A stretch of DNA of 60,789 bases, from NCBI RefSeq assembly GCF_000482505.1, contig NZ_AXVL01000023.1, positions 1 through 60,789 on the forward strand. Reading direction: 5' to 3'. The notes under the pieces were generated by a model, which was not told the origin of the DNA, did not search any database, and was given only the letters and a program-made list of their open reading frames with translations. The position numbers were made by a program, and so were the translations under genes. This document shows positions 43,658-53,200 of the stretch, piece after piece. The DNA is from Leptotrichia trevisanii DSM 22070. Lineage in GTDB: Bacteria > Fusobacteriota > Fusobacteriia > Fusobacteriales > Leptotrichiaceae. Within the stretch, counting starts at the first letter, position 1, and each line of letters opens with the position of its first letter.

Positions 43658-46300
43658 TTAAAAATTTACTCTAATTCCTGTAGTAAACACATTATTTCTT
43701 GCTTTTTTATCAATTTTTCCATCATAATTCAAGTACCACGCAAAATTTGGCGTAACTTCATTTAAAACTCCAGCTCCTACCCAAGTCTGATTTTTTGAAA
43801 GCCCAATTCCTTTCACTTTAAATTTCGCATTTGGCAATCCCGAATATGACGCTTCAAAACTTAAATCTTCGTTATTTAATGCTCTTTGATGAGTTACATA
43901 TCCTTGCACTGTAGCTTTTGAGCCATTTTTAAAGTTAAAACTTTGGCTAACTCTAATTCCAGCAAGCCCGCTTGTCTGATTATAAGTTTTTTTGTCTGCT
44001 TTTAATCCAAATTGACTACTTTCTTCATTAAATGCACCTCTTTGAACTGTATCGTGTGAAATTCCAACAAATGGTGTAAACACAAAATCTCCTTTTTTAA
44101 CATCATAACCTGTTTCCAAGTATCCTGAAATTACTTTATCATTATGCTCAATTTTGGCTCTTGAAATATCATTTGCAGACAAAATAATATCTCTTTTGAC
44201 TTCACTGTTTACAAAACCAATTCCAATTCTTCCTTGCACATACAATGGATTATCATTATTTCCAGCTCTTCCATAAAGTGAAATTCCAAAATTGTCTGAA
44301 TCTGATTTCCCGCCATGTCTATTAAATTTCACATTTCCTTTTGAATAGGACAACACCGTTCCTAAAATCAAGCTTTCTCCAAATTTCTTATCAATTCCAA
44401 CTTGCCCGCCATAAACTTTAGTCTTTCCTTCGGCATACCCGTCTTGTTTCAACTTTCCACTTGCGCCAATTCCAGAAATCCACAATCCGAACTTATCTCC
44501 AACGTTGTCGAGTGTTCCAAGCATTACAAGTCTATTCGACAAATCCTTATTTACAGTTTGTGACTGCTGAAATGTCAAAGCCTGAGCTAAAGCATAAATT
44601 TGCCCTGACAAACTGTCCAGTGCACTTGAACTCGAAGATAATGAATTTTTTTGCAGTTTTGCCGCACTTAAAGCAAACTTAGAAACATCTGCATTTCCTT
44701 CTTCAATTTTTTTATCCAGTTCCTTAAAGGAAACTTCCACATTTTTAGCTGTATTTTTTTGCATTTCATCACTATCACTTAAATTATTAACGTAGTCTTC
44801 CACATTTTTTCTGCTAATTGTAGCTTTAATTGAATTTTCAGTATTTTCCACTTTTCCATTAATCAGTTCATCTGTTTCCACTTTTTCAAATTTTCCTTCT
44901 ATTCCTTTTTCAGCTTCAATAACTGTCGCTGTTGTTGGCGCTGCTGTAATATAATTATTATTCAGGACTCTCAAAGTGCTGCCCAAAGTCTGATTTCTCT
45001 CTCTTCCATCAATTTTTACAGTTCCCTTTACTATCAATTTCGTTCCAATTTCAGCTTCTGTTACCGAACCGTATTCTGCTGTGTAATTTCCTTCTATAAT
45101 AGCACCTTTTCCAACATTTTTAAGTATTCCTTTATTAATTACATCTTTTCCTATTTTTGTATTTGAATTTGTTATTAATGTTCCAGCACTTCCTATTTTA
45201 ATACCAGATGAATGGCGTCCTCTAATATCAAGTATTCCTCCATTAATCTCTGTATTCTGCCAAGAATAAAAACCAGCATCACCTTTTAAAATTAATTTTC
45301 CAGCTCCTTCTTTTTCTAATCTGCCACCTCGAATATAATTACTAAACTCCCAAGTCGTAAAAGCAGGAACAAAAATTTTGTCATTTATATAAACTGGCCC
45401 TCCCAATGCTTTTGCACCATTTAATAATCCTGTTCCAAATATATCATCCGTACCCGTTGCTCCAATGTCAGTAGCTGTTGAAAGTATTATTTGTCTAATC
45501 ATTTCCATTTTCATTCCAGGAAATTTTTCATACAATTGTCCTGCAACTGTTGCAACATTTTCTGCCGCTTTAGCCGATGTCCCATTCTCACTTACCGCCG
45601 TTATTGTCCAAGATTTCGCCACTCCCGCATTTGAAAGCGGTTCCAGATTCTTCCATTCCAATCCTGTTGTTCCTGGTTTATTTGCAAGTGCAACAACATT
45701 TATCCAGGATTTTTCTAAACTATTTTCAAAATATGGCAATCCTCCCTGAAGCGATGGATTCTTGTTCCCCTTAGCGTCACCTGCTGGCCAGATATATAAA
45801 TTATCTCCTACATATGAATTTACCCTTGCAATGTATTCATCCATTAACTCTGCGCCGATTGCCGCTCTATAGCTGTTTGAGTCAGCTAAATCTGAACTAA
45901 AATCTGTAACTTGCTGCGCTGTCCCGGAATTATGCACAAATATTTTTCTGCTCATAGGAACTCCCGCTGAAACCTCATAATCCTGTTTTGTTATTGGTGT
46001 TCCAGCTGTACTTGGAATTTTTTTCACTGCATCTGATGTTATAGAATTATTTATTCTGTTGGGATTTTCAGGCAAATACTGAAAATACTTTTCTCTAATT
46101 ACAATAGCATTATCATAATAAACATCATTATTGCCTATTATCGGCTCTGATGGTATTAATGGTGTAGGTGGCGTTGATGGCTTTGGACGGCTTGGTGTTG
46201 GTGATGTTGATGAACCGCCTGATTTTGAGCCACCGCTTCCACAGCTTAATAAAACCAATAGTAAAGTACAAACATACATATTTTTAATTTTTCTTTTCAT
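43658..46300 (-). CDS. Lipoprotein autotransporter with degenerate subtilisin (S8) passenger
   Basis: The ~880-residue protein has a lipoprotein signal (VLLSC, Cys20), a Ser/Gly/Pro linker to ~55, an S8-like passenger, a beta-helical stem (~300-480), a coiled region and a C-terminal beta-barrel (~610-880) ending VNF. The passenger keeps the Ser block GTSAKAAENV (Ser242). It lacks the segments that carry the catalytic Asp (DSG) and His (HGTxVAG), and the oxyanion Asn is Asp in WPAGDAKG. So it is probably not a protease. Related intact proteins include NalP and SphB1. ATG at 46300 has AGGAG nine bases before it. Confidence 0.85.
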   Translation of the reverse strand: MKRKIKNMYVCTLLLVLLSCGSGGSKSGGSSTSPTPSRPKPSTPPTPLIPSEPIIGNNDVYYDNAIVIREKYFQYLPENPNRINNSITSDAVKKIPSTAGTPITKQDYEVSAGVPMSRKIFVHNSGTAQQVTDFSSDLADSNSYRAAIGAELMDEYIARVNSYVGDNLYIWPAGDAKGNKNPSLQGGLPYFENSLEKSWINVVALANKPGTTGLEWKNLEPLSNAGVAKSWTITAVSENGTSAKAAENVATVAGQLYEKFPGMKMEMIRQIILSTATDIGATGTDDIFGTGLLNGAKALGGPVYINDKIFVPAFTTWEFSNYIRGGRLEKEGAGKLILKGDAGFYSWQNTEINGGILDIRGRHSSGIKIGSAGTLITNSNTKIGKDVINKGILKNVGKGAIIEGNYTAEYGSVTEAEIGTKLIVKGTVKIDGRERNQTLGSTLRVLNNNYITAAPTTATVIEAEKGIEGKFEKVETDELINGKVENTENSIKATISRKNVEDYVNNLSDSDEMQKNTAKNVEVSFKELDKKIEEGNADVSKFALSAAKLQKNSLSSSSSALDSLSGQIYALAQALTFQQSQTVNKDLSNRLVMLGTLDNVGDKFGLWISGIGASGKLKQDGYAEGKTKVYGGQVGIDKKFGESLILGTVLSYSKGNVKFNRHGGKSDSDNFGISLYGRAGNNDNPLYVQGRIGIGFVNSEVKRDIILSANDISRAKIEHNDKVISGYLETGYDVKKGDFVFTPFVGISHDTVQRGAFNEESSQFGLKADKKTYNQTSGLAGIRVSQSFNFKNGSKATVQGYVTHQRALNNEDLSFEASYSGLPNAKFKVKGIGLSKNQTWVGAGVLNEVTPNFAWYLNYDGKIDKKARNNVFTTGIRVNF

Positions 46301-46456
46301 TTTAACCAACTCCTGTTATAATTTGATTTGACATTGATTTGATTTAATTCAATTATAATACCTTAACATTAAAGAAAAATGAGAAAACCTTATTAATTTT
46401 AAGTATATTCAAAATATTTTTACACAAATTTTAAAAAGTCTATTCTAAGAAATTTA

Positions 46457-46485
46457 TTGACAATAACTGCTTTGTCTGATAAAAT
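46457..46485 (+). promoter_or_regulatory. mgtE promoter
   Basis: TTGACA (46457-46462), 17 bases, TAAAAT (46480-46485). Start near 46492 leaves a leader of about 240 bases before the first mgtE. Confidence 0.7.
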
Positions 46486-46590
46486 TTTATGGACATAAAG
46501 TTATTTTTAAGTTAGGTATTATAAAGGTGTTTTAACTTTGAAATAAATTTTTTATTTATGTTAATTTTATACTTTGTGGAGGTGAATGTT

Positions 46591-46656
46591 TTGAACGAGG
46601 AAGTCCCGAGTAAGAAACTGAATAATTTAGATTTTACAAATATATGCAATGGATAA
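46591..46656 (+). CDS. Possible 21-residue leader peptide upstream of mgtE
   Basis: A TTG start eight bases after the strong ribosome site GGAGG opens a 21-codon frame whose product begins MNEEVPSKKLNN and ends with TAA at 46654-46656. It lies inside the mgtE leader and its stop falls in the hairpin 46643-46704. Leader peptides control Mg transport genes in other bacteria, but this peptide matches none that I know. It may be a chance frame. Confidence 0.35.
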   Translation: MNEEVPSKKLNNLDFTNICNG

Positions 46657-46704
46657 GGGGGAATCTCTTCGTTACTGTTATTCTTCTTATTTTGAAATTG
46701 CATA
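46643..46704 (+). promoter_or_regulatory. Long imperfect hairpin in the mgtE leader
   Basis: Arms TATGCAAT (46643-46650) and ATTGCATA (46697-46704) enclose further pairs ATAAG/CTTAT and GAAT/ATTC. It ends 13 bases before the AGGAAGGAG ribosome site of mgtE. No M-box signature (GTTAGGTGAGGC, GTGCTAAA) is present, so a known Mg riboswitch is not supported. Confidence 0.45.
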
Positions 46705-46732
46705 AAAAAAGTACAAGAGGAAGGAGATAACA

Positions 46733-48079
46733 GTGGAAAATAACACTATTCAAACACTTATAAATGAAAAAAAATATTTTGAAATTAGAAAATATTTAAA
46801 TGACTTAAATACCATTGAAGTTTCGGAACTGCTAAATCAGTTTGAGGCTTCGGAATTAATAATGATTTTTAGGCTGCTTTCCAAAAATAGGGCAGCGGAT
46901 GTATTTTCATATCTGGATACAGAGCATCAGGAAATGATTATTAACACTATGACTGATGTGGAAACGAAAAATATATTTGATGAGCTTTATTTTGATGATA
47001 TTGTCGATATTATTGAGGAAATGCCATCAAATGTAGTAAAAAAGATTTTAAAAAATACTGATGCTAAAGACAGGCATACAATAAATCTTTTGCTGAAGTA
47101 TCCTGACAATTCAGCCGGAAGCATTATGACAACTGAATATATGGATTTGAAAAAGGATATGAAGGTATCCCAGGCAATCGCTAAAATCAGGAACACTGTG
47201 GAAGATATGGAAAATGTCTATACTTGTTATGTCATTAGTGAGGACAGAAAGCTGGAAGGTGTTATTTCACTAAAGGAATTAATTACAAATGAAGATGACA
47301 CGGTTGTGAAAAATATAATGAACCGTAATTTTGTAAGCGTTCACACAAATGACGATCAGGAACATGTTGCTGAAATAATTAAAAAGTATAATTTGATTGT
47401 GCTTCCAGTTACAGATATAGAGAACAGGCTTCTTGGGATAATTACAATTGACGATATAATGGACGTTGTAGAACAGGAAGCGACAGAGGATTTCCACAAA
47501 ATGGCGGGAATTTCACCAGTTGAAGAATCTTACCTAAAGACAAGTGCTTTTACTATGGCAAGACAGAGAATCAGCTGGCTTGTTGTACTTATGATTTCTG
47601 CAACTTTTACAGGAAGAATTATAAAAAGTTATGAAGATGTGCTACAATCGGTAGTTATTTTATCTTCATTCATCCCAATGCTAATGGATACTGGAGGAAA
47701 TGCAGGAGCTCAATCTTCTACAATTGTTATCCGTGCCTTGGCACTAGGTGAGGTAAATCCAAAAGATACTTTTAAAATATTAAAAAAAGAATTTTCTATT
47801 TCATTTATCGTGGCAGTCGTTCTGGCGGGAATTAATTATTTACGGCTTATAACTTTGACAAAAACGCCTTTAAATGTTGCTTTGACTGTTTCGATTACCC
47901 TTATTTTCGTAGTTATGATTTCCAAAATAATAGGTGCATTTTTACCTGTTGTTGCAAAAACATTTAAAATGGATCCCGCAATTATGGCAGGGCCTCTAAT
48001 AACTACAATTTTAGATGCTTTGACTCTTTCTATCTATTTTAAATTTGCAACTATATTTTTGAGTAATATTATAAAGTAG
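46733..48079 (+). CDS. mgtE: Magnesium transporter MgtE, copy 1
   Basis: The 448-residue Mg channel/transporter has a GTG start seven bases after AAGGAG. An N-terminal MgtE-N domain (residues ~15-125, with AADVFSYL and FDDIVDIIEEMP) leads to paired CBS domains (~130-255) that sense Mg, a plug helix, and five transmembrane helices (~280-448) with the selectivity region PMLMDTGGNAGAQSSTIVIRALALGE. The conserved GGN and the acidic residue of the TM5 Mg site (MDPAIMAGPLITTILDA) are present. It is followed after seven bases by a paralogue of the same length. Confidence 0.92.
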   Translation: MENNTIQTLINEKKYFEIRKYLNDLNTIEVSELLNQFEASELIMIFRLLSKNRAADVFSYLDTEHQEMIINTMTDVETKNIFDELYFDDIVDIIEEMPSNVVKKILKNTDAKDRHTINLLLKYPDNSAGSIMTTEYMDLKKDMKVSQAIAKIRNTVEDMENVYTCYVISEDRKLEGVISLKELITNEDDTVVKNIMNRNFVSVHTNDDQEHVAEIIKKYNLIVLPVTDIENRLLGIITIDDIMDVVEQEATEDFHKMAGISPVEESYLKTSAFTMARQRISWLVVLMISATFTGRIIKSYEDVLQSVVILSSFIPMLMDTGGNAGAQSSTIVIRALALGEVNPKDTFKILKKEFSISFIVAVVLAGINYLRLITLTKTPLNVALTVSITLIFVVMISKIIGAFLPVVAKTFKMDPAIMAGPLITTILDALTLSIYFKFATIFLSNIIK

Positions 48080-48089
48080 GGAGGGAATG

Positions 48090-49436
48090 ATGAAAGAACT
48101 AATTGAAACTCTTTTAAAAGAAAAAAAATATTTTGAAATAAAAAGTGAATTAAATGAATTGAATGCAGTCGAAATTTCTGATGTATTAAATCAGTTTAAG
48201 TTGCCTGAACTTGTAATAATGATTTTTAGACTGCTGAAAAAAGATAAGGCGGCAGATGTATTTCCATATTTGGACTCGGAACATCAGGAAATGATTATTC
48301 ACGCTTCAACAGATATTGAAACACGTGAAATTTTTGATGAGCTGTACTTTGACGATATTGTCGATATTATTGAAGAAATGCCTTCAAATATTGTAAAAAA
48401 AATATTGAAAAATACTGACAAAAAAGATAGACATCTGATAAATCAGTTGTTAAAATATCCTGATAATTCAGCTGGAAGTATTATGACAACTGAGTATGTG
48501 GATTTACAAAAAAATATGAAAGTATCGGAAGCTATCGAAGAAATTAGAAAAACTGGAAAAGATAAGGAAAATATCTATACTTGTTACGTTACAGAAAAAA
48601 ATGGAAAATTAGAAGGGGTGCTTTCACTCAAGGAATTAATCGCCAAAAAGGATAGTACCGAAATTGAAGATATTATGAACAAAAACTTTGTAAGTGTCAA
48701 TACGAACGACGATCAGGAAATTGTAGCTGATTTGTTCAAAAAATATGATTTTATCGTTATGCCCGTTGTTGATCACGAAAATAGAATTTTAGGAATAATT
48801 ACAGTAGATGATGTGATGGATGTAGTGGATCAGGAAGTTACGGAAGATTTTCATAAAATGGCAGGGATTACTTCTCCCACTGATGACTCCTACTTAAAGA
48901 CAAATGTCTTTACAATGGCAAAACAGAGAATTGGATGGCTTGCCGTACTTATGATTTCTGATACAATTTCTGGAAATATTATTCAGGGTTATGAAAAAGT
49001 GCTGGCTAAATCCATCATTTTGACAGCTTTCATCCCAATGCTGATGTCAAGTGGAGGAAACGTCGGTTCCCAATCATCAACAGTTGTAATTCGTTCCTTA
49101 GCACTAGGTGAAATTTCTCCAAAGGATGCTTTCAAAGTTATAAAAAAAGAATTTTTTATTGGTACAATGGTTTCCATTGTCTTATCAGTCTTAAATTTTA
49201 TAAGATTGATTACACTGGAAAAAACTGATCCGACAATCGCCCTTATTGTTTCATTAACCCTTGTATTCACAATAATAATTTCAAAGCTGGTAGGAGCATT
49301 ACTGCCACTAGGAGCAAAAATCGTAAAAGCCGATCCAGCTGTTATGGCAACTCCTCTGATAACAACAATTTCAGATGCTGTAACACTTGTTATTTACTTT
49401 ACTTTTGCAACAACGCTTTTAAATAGTCTTAAATAA
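48090..49436 (+). CDS. mgtE: Magnesium transporter MgtE, copy 2
   Basis: A ~448-residue paralogue of the gene before it, with the same order: N domain, CBS pair and five-helix channel with PMLMSSGGNVGSQSSTVVIRSLALGE and the TM5 block KADPAVMATPLITTISDA. The two proteins match along their whole length, so this is a tandem duplication that has since diverged. The second of two adjacent ATG codons (48090) has the better spacing from GGGAGG. It is translated from the same message as copy 1. A different Mg affinity or ion preference is possible but cannot be read here. Confidence 0.9.
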   Translation: MKELIETLLKEKKYFEIKSELNELNAVEISDVLNQFKLPELVIMIFRLLKKDKAADVFPYLDSEHQEMIIHASTDIETREIFDELYFDDIVDIIEEMPSNIVKKILKNTDKKDRHLINQLLKYPDNSAGSIMTTEYVDLQKNMKVSEAIEEIRKTGKDKENIYTCYVTEKNGKLEGVLSLKELIAKKDSTEIEDIMNKNFVSVNTNDDQEIVADLFKKYDFIVMPVVDHENRILGIITVDDVMDVVDQEVTEDFHKMAGITSPTDDSYLKTNVFTMAKQRIGWLAVLMISDTISGNIIQGYEKVLAKSIILTAFIPMLMSSGGNVGSQSSTVVIRSLALGEISPKDAFKVIKKEFFIGTMVSIVLSVLNFIRLITLEKTDPTIALIVSLTLVFTIIISKLVGALLPLGAKIVKADPAVMATPLITTISDAVTLVIYFTFATTLLNSLK

Positions 49437-49511
49437 TACAAATCTAATGAAATACTGTCTATAAAATTATGCAACTATAGTATAATTTAGAAAAAATTGA
49501 AGGAGAAATTT

Positions 49512-50042
49512 ATGAAGGCAAAAATTTTAATTTTATTAAGCATACTTTTATTTGTAGTAAGCTGTGGAACTCATCCTGCACAAAAGGATTTTGAGGAAAA
49601 AATGAAAATAATCCAATCAGGAGATATGTCAAAATTTGGTAAGGCTGAAGGAAATATTAATGTAATTTTAGAAAACTTCAGTAAAGTATATGGCGAAGGA
49701 ATGAAAAAAATAACTTATAAAGTTAATAAAGTTGAGTCAAAAGGAAACGCTGCTACAATAAATGTTACTGTAAAAGCCCCTAATTTAACTTCATATGTCG
49801 GTGAACTTCAAACTAGGCTTTCTGAAAAAATGTCTAAATCTATGCCAAAAAACAATGAAGATCTACAAAAGGAAGTTATGCAAGTCGGAAAAGAATTCTT
49901 TAACGAAAAATTTAACAGTAAAGACTTAAAATATTCAGAAAAAACATTGGATGTAAAATATGTGAAAAATGGTAAAGACTGGGTAATAAGTGATGAAAAT
50001 GAAGAGTTTTTCAAAATGATTACTTTCGGACTTTCCAACTAA
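49512..50042 (+). CDS. Lipoprotein, DUF4878/DUF5105-like
   Basis: The ~176-residue protein has a lipoprotein signal ILLFVVSC (Cys near 18), then an alpha+beta domain. The pattern SKVYGEGMKKITYKVNKVESKGNAATINVTVKAPN resembles NTF2-like periplasmic lipoproteins (DUF4878/DUF5105), a fold that often binds small ligands, but the match is from memory only. The ATG at 49512 is seven bases after AGGAG. TATAAT at 49481-49486 suggests its own promoter after the mgtE pair. An intrinsic terminator follows. Confidence 0.65.
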   Translation: MKAKILILLSILLFVVSCGTHPAQKDFEEKMKIIQSGDMSKFGKAEGNINVILENFSKVYGEGMKKITYKVNKVESKGNAATINVTVKAPNLTSYVGELQTRLSEKMSKSMPKNNEDLQKEVMQVGKEFFNEKFNSKDLKYSEKTLDVKYVKNGKDWVISDENEEFFKMITFGLSN

Positions 50043-50066
50043 AATATCGATTTTCTTATAATTATA

Positions 50067-50100
50067 AATACTCTAATTTTAATTAATTGGAGTATTTTTT
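50067..50100 (+). terminator. Terminator of the mgtE/lipoprotein region
   Basis: 12-base arms (50067-50078 and 50085-50096, one U-G pair) read aatactctaatt/aattggagtatt and end in T-rich sequence. It faces the terminator of the giant autotransporter. Confidence 0.75.
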
Positions 50101-50135
50101 TATTATTTTCTTTAAATACATTTCTCAATTAACCT

Positions 50136-50170
50136 AAAAAAGAAGCTATTATCTATAGTGATATAACTTC
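50136..50170 (-). terminator. Terminator of the giant autotransporter
   Basis: On the minus strand GAAGTTAT (50170-50163) pairs with ATAGCTTC (50149-50142), one G-U pair, then six U (50141-50136). The wobble is a mismatch on the plus strand, so direction is minus. Confidence 0.65.
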
Positions 50171-50269
50171 CTTTTTATCTACTTATGATTTTTTTACTTA
50201 AAATATACTCAAACCCCAATTTTTTATTTAATTTTAAAGGGGTTGAAAAAATTTTAAATATTTTTATTG

Positions 50270-53200
50270 TTAGTAAATGACTCTAAATCCGATTCCACCT
50301 CTTGCATTCTTACCTTTAGTGTCATATCCGCCATTTACAGTTATTCCAAATTTTGTATTATCTAAGCCAATATTCAAGTCAAATTTACCATTTCCATGTC
50401 TATCGTCTTTTTCACCTCTTATACCAAACCAGTTTGCTGTTGTATATCCCACTCTTCCTCTGTTATTAGTATCTCCAACTTTTCCTAGTTCATTTTCATA
50501 AGCGGCTGCCAATCCTACTGAGAAGTTTGCCTTTTCTGCTACTGGCTGAACATACTTAAATTCTATTCCAACTTCAGGTTTTATTGAATAATAGTTGTTT
50601 CCATCAACTTCAAGTCTTACCTGTCCTCTGTCCTCTTTTATGTCATTAAATCTTCCGTATTCCATTTTTAATGCTCCATAAGGACGTAAGTGTGTTCTTT
50701 CACTCATTCTGATATCATAGCTTAAATTTGTTTTTAGTGCAGCTCCATAAGAATGATAATCTGATTTTGCCTCGAATATGTCATCTACCACCAAATATCT
50801 ACGTTTCATATTATTAATTCCAGCAAATACATCTCCTGCGATTGTCCATCTCAATGAACCATTATGATCATTAGCTGGTGCCATTGTTTTAAAGATACCT
50901 GCCTTTATCATATTTTGATTTTCTATTGATTTACCAATATCTTTAAATTTGAATCTATTTGTTACAATTCCTGTGTACCATCCGCTTGAATTTCCAAGTT
51001 TAATTTTTTCATCTTCGTGAACATATGCCACACCATAGGAATTACTTGTATAATCAATGATTCCAGCTGTATCAGTTCTATATTCATCTTTTGAACCAAA
51101 AACTTTAATTTTATTGTTTTGCTTAGTAGGGTTTCTCCATTCATTTCTTAAATATGAGAATTCCTTATCAAGTATATTTCCTGTTGAATTAATTCTTTGC
51201 TGAGTATTTCCATATTGATGTCCCATCATTTCGTCAATTGCCTGATAAAATAATACCTGTTCATTTTTACCAATGCTGTTTAACTTGTTAAATACTTGTT
51301 TTTCCCTTGAATTAAGAGTATTTTTATCATATCTTTGTTCCAGCCCATCCAAGAAATTATAAGCATTATCAGATTTTGTTGTAAATGAAGTATATGGTAT
51401 TTTTGCCATTGCTACTCCAACTATTTGATCATTAGAGTCTAATACTGGTGTTGCCATCCAAGTTAAAGAACCCGCAATAGATTTTAATTTATAATTACTT
51501 CCTTGAACTTGATTCAGGAACGGCTTTATTACATCGTCTTTTACAAACCAATATTTTGAGTTTGTACGTTCAGAATATTCAGTTCCTATGATTAACTGAC
51601 TGTTTATTGGAGGAACTGCTCCATCAATATTTATTGGTTTTGTTCTACCTAGAGTATCTATGTAGAAACCTATATCAGATAAACCTAAATTAGAACCTTT
51701 TCCAATAATTTTACTTATCTGCTCAACTTCACTATCCGATACAGGAACCCCATTTCTCATAAACACAGGTTTTCCGTCTTTTATTGCAATATTTACTCCA
51801 CCGATACCTTTATCTGTTCCTGTTGATCCTCTTAATTCCTGTCCTTGTGGATCCGAAGTAAGTTTACTGTTAATTTGATTTTCCAATTCCTTTATCTGTT
51901 CTGGCGTTACATCTTTCCAGCTGATTCCATAAGTTCCTGTACCACGAACTTTTATTTCTCCATAGTTTTTAATAACTGCATAATTTACAGTTCCATCAGA
52001 ATTTACTTTTCCACGAATGATGACTCCATAACTATTATCTGCATCTATCAGTATTTTTCCGCTTGCCTCATTAATCAATGTAGAACCGTTCATAACAGCT
52101 ACTCCAGTAAGTCCGCTGACATTTGGATTTACTTTACCATCTCTTCCTGCATAAGAGTCTGTAGTCTGTATTGTACCTCTATTAACAAATTTGGCACCAT
52201 TATCCACATAAACTCCTGTCATTCCCTGAATTTTATTAGTATCTGTCGCACGGCTTCCATCTAACAGTATTTTTCCGTTATTTTCTACAACTGTACCATT
52301 GCCTGAACCATACATTCCGATGGATTTATTTCCATATAGTCTTATTTCCCCATCATTTTTTATACTTCCACCATTATCAGCAGCCATTCCAATTCCATAA
52401 ACAACTTTTGAAAAATCAGAATATAGATTTCCGGCAGAATCTCTATCATCTGTTGCTCCTACCATAATTTTTCCAGTACCTGAGTTTACTGCCACTGAAT
52501 TAGGTGCATAAATTCCAATGTTCCCCTTTCCAGTTGAAAAATCAAGTATTCCATTATTTACAAAATTTCCTCTTCCGCTGTTATTGCCTTTTATGTAAAA
52601 TCCTATTAAATGATCGGCATTATTTGAATTAATGCTACGGTTATTAACAACATTTGCCCTTCCTGTCGAATATAAATATGTGCTGTCGCTGGCAAGACTT
52701 ACTGTACCGGCATTTGTATTAGTGTACGTATTTACTTTTGATGGATCACTGTTACTTAAAATAAATCCATATGATTTTTCTCCAATTGAAACTTTTGAAG
52801 CATAATCATTTACAGTTGTCCCATTAACTCCGTATACCGCTACCGGCTCTGTATCTTTAACTGTTGAAACGTGGCTATCCACAGCAAGTTCACCATTGAC
52901 TGTTACCGTTCCACCTTTTTTATAAATTCCAATTGCTTCATCTTTTACATGAATTTTTCCACCATTTATAGACACGCCTGAATCATTTACCGAGTATATT
53001 CCAAGCGATTTTTTCCCAACTTCAATATTTCCGCTGTTATGATTGATTGTAGAAAGCCCTTCAGTCGTATAAACTCCAATTGTTGGCTCAAGTGAATTTG
53101 CAGAATCTCCCAATGTTAAATCGGCGTTATTCGTAAATGTCTGATCTCCTTTTAAAAATACTCCTAGAGTTTTTGATCCTGATAATGTCATAGGTGCATT

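Noticed and set aside
46512-46703. 63-codon minus-strand frame upstream of mgtE
   Set aside because: No ribosome site, and it runs antisense through the mgtE leader hairpins.
46492-46733. M-box (ykoK) Mg riboswitch
   Set aside because: The diagnostic GTTAGGTGAGGCTCCT and GTGCTAAA segments are absent; only a short GTTAGGT is present.
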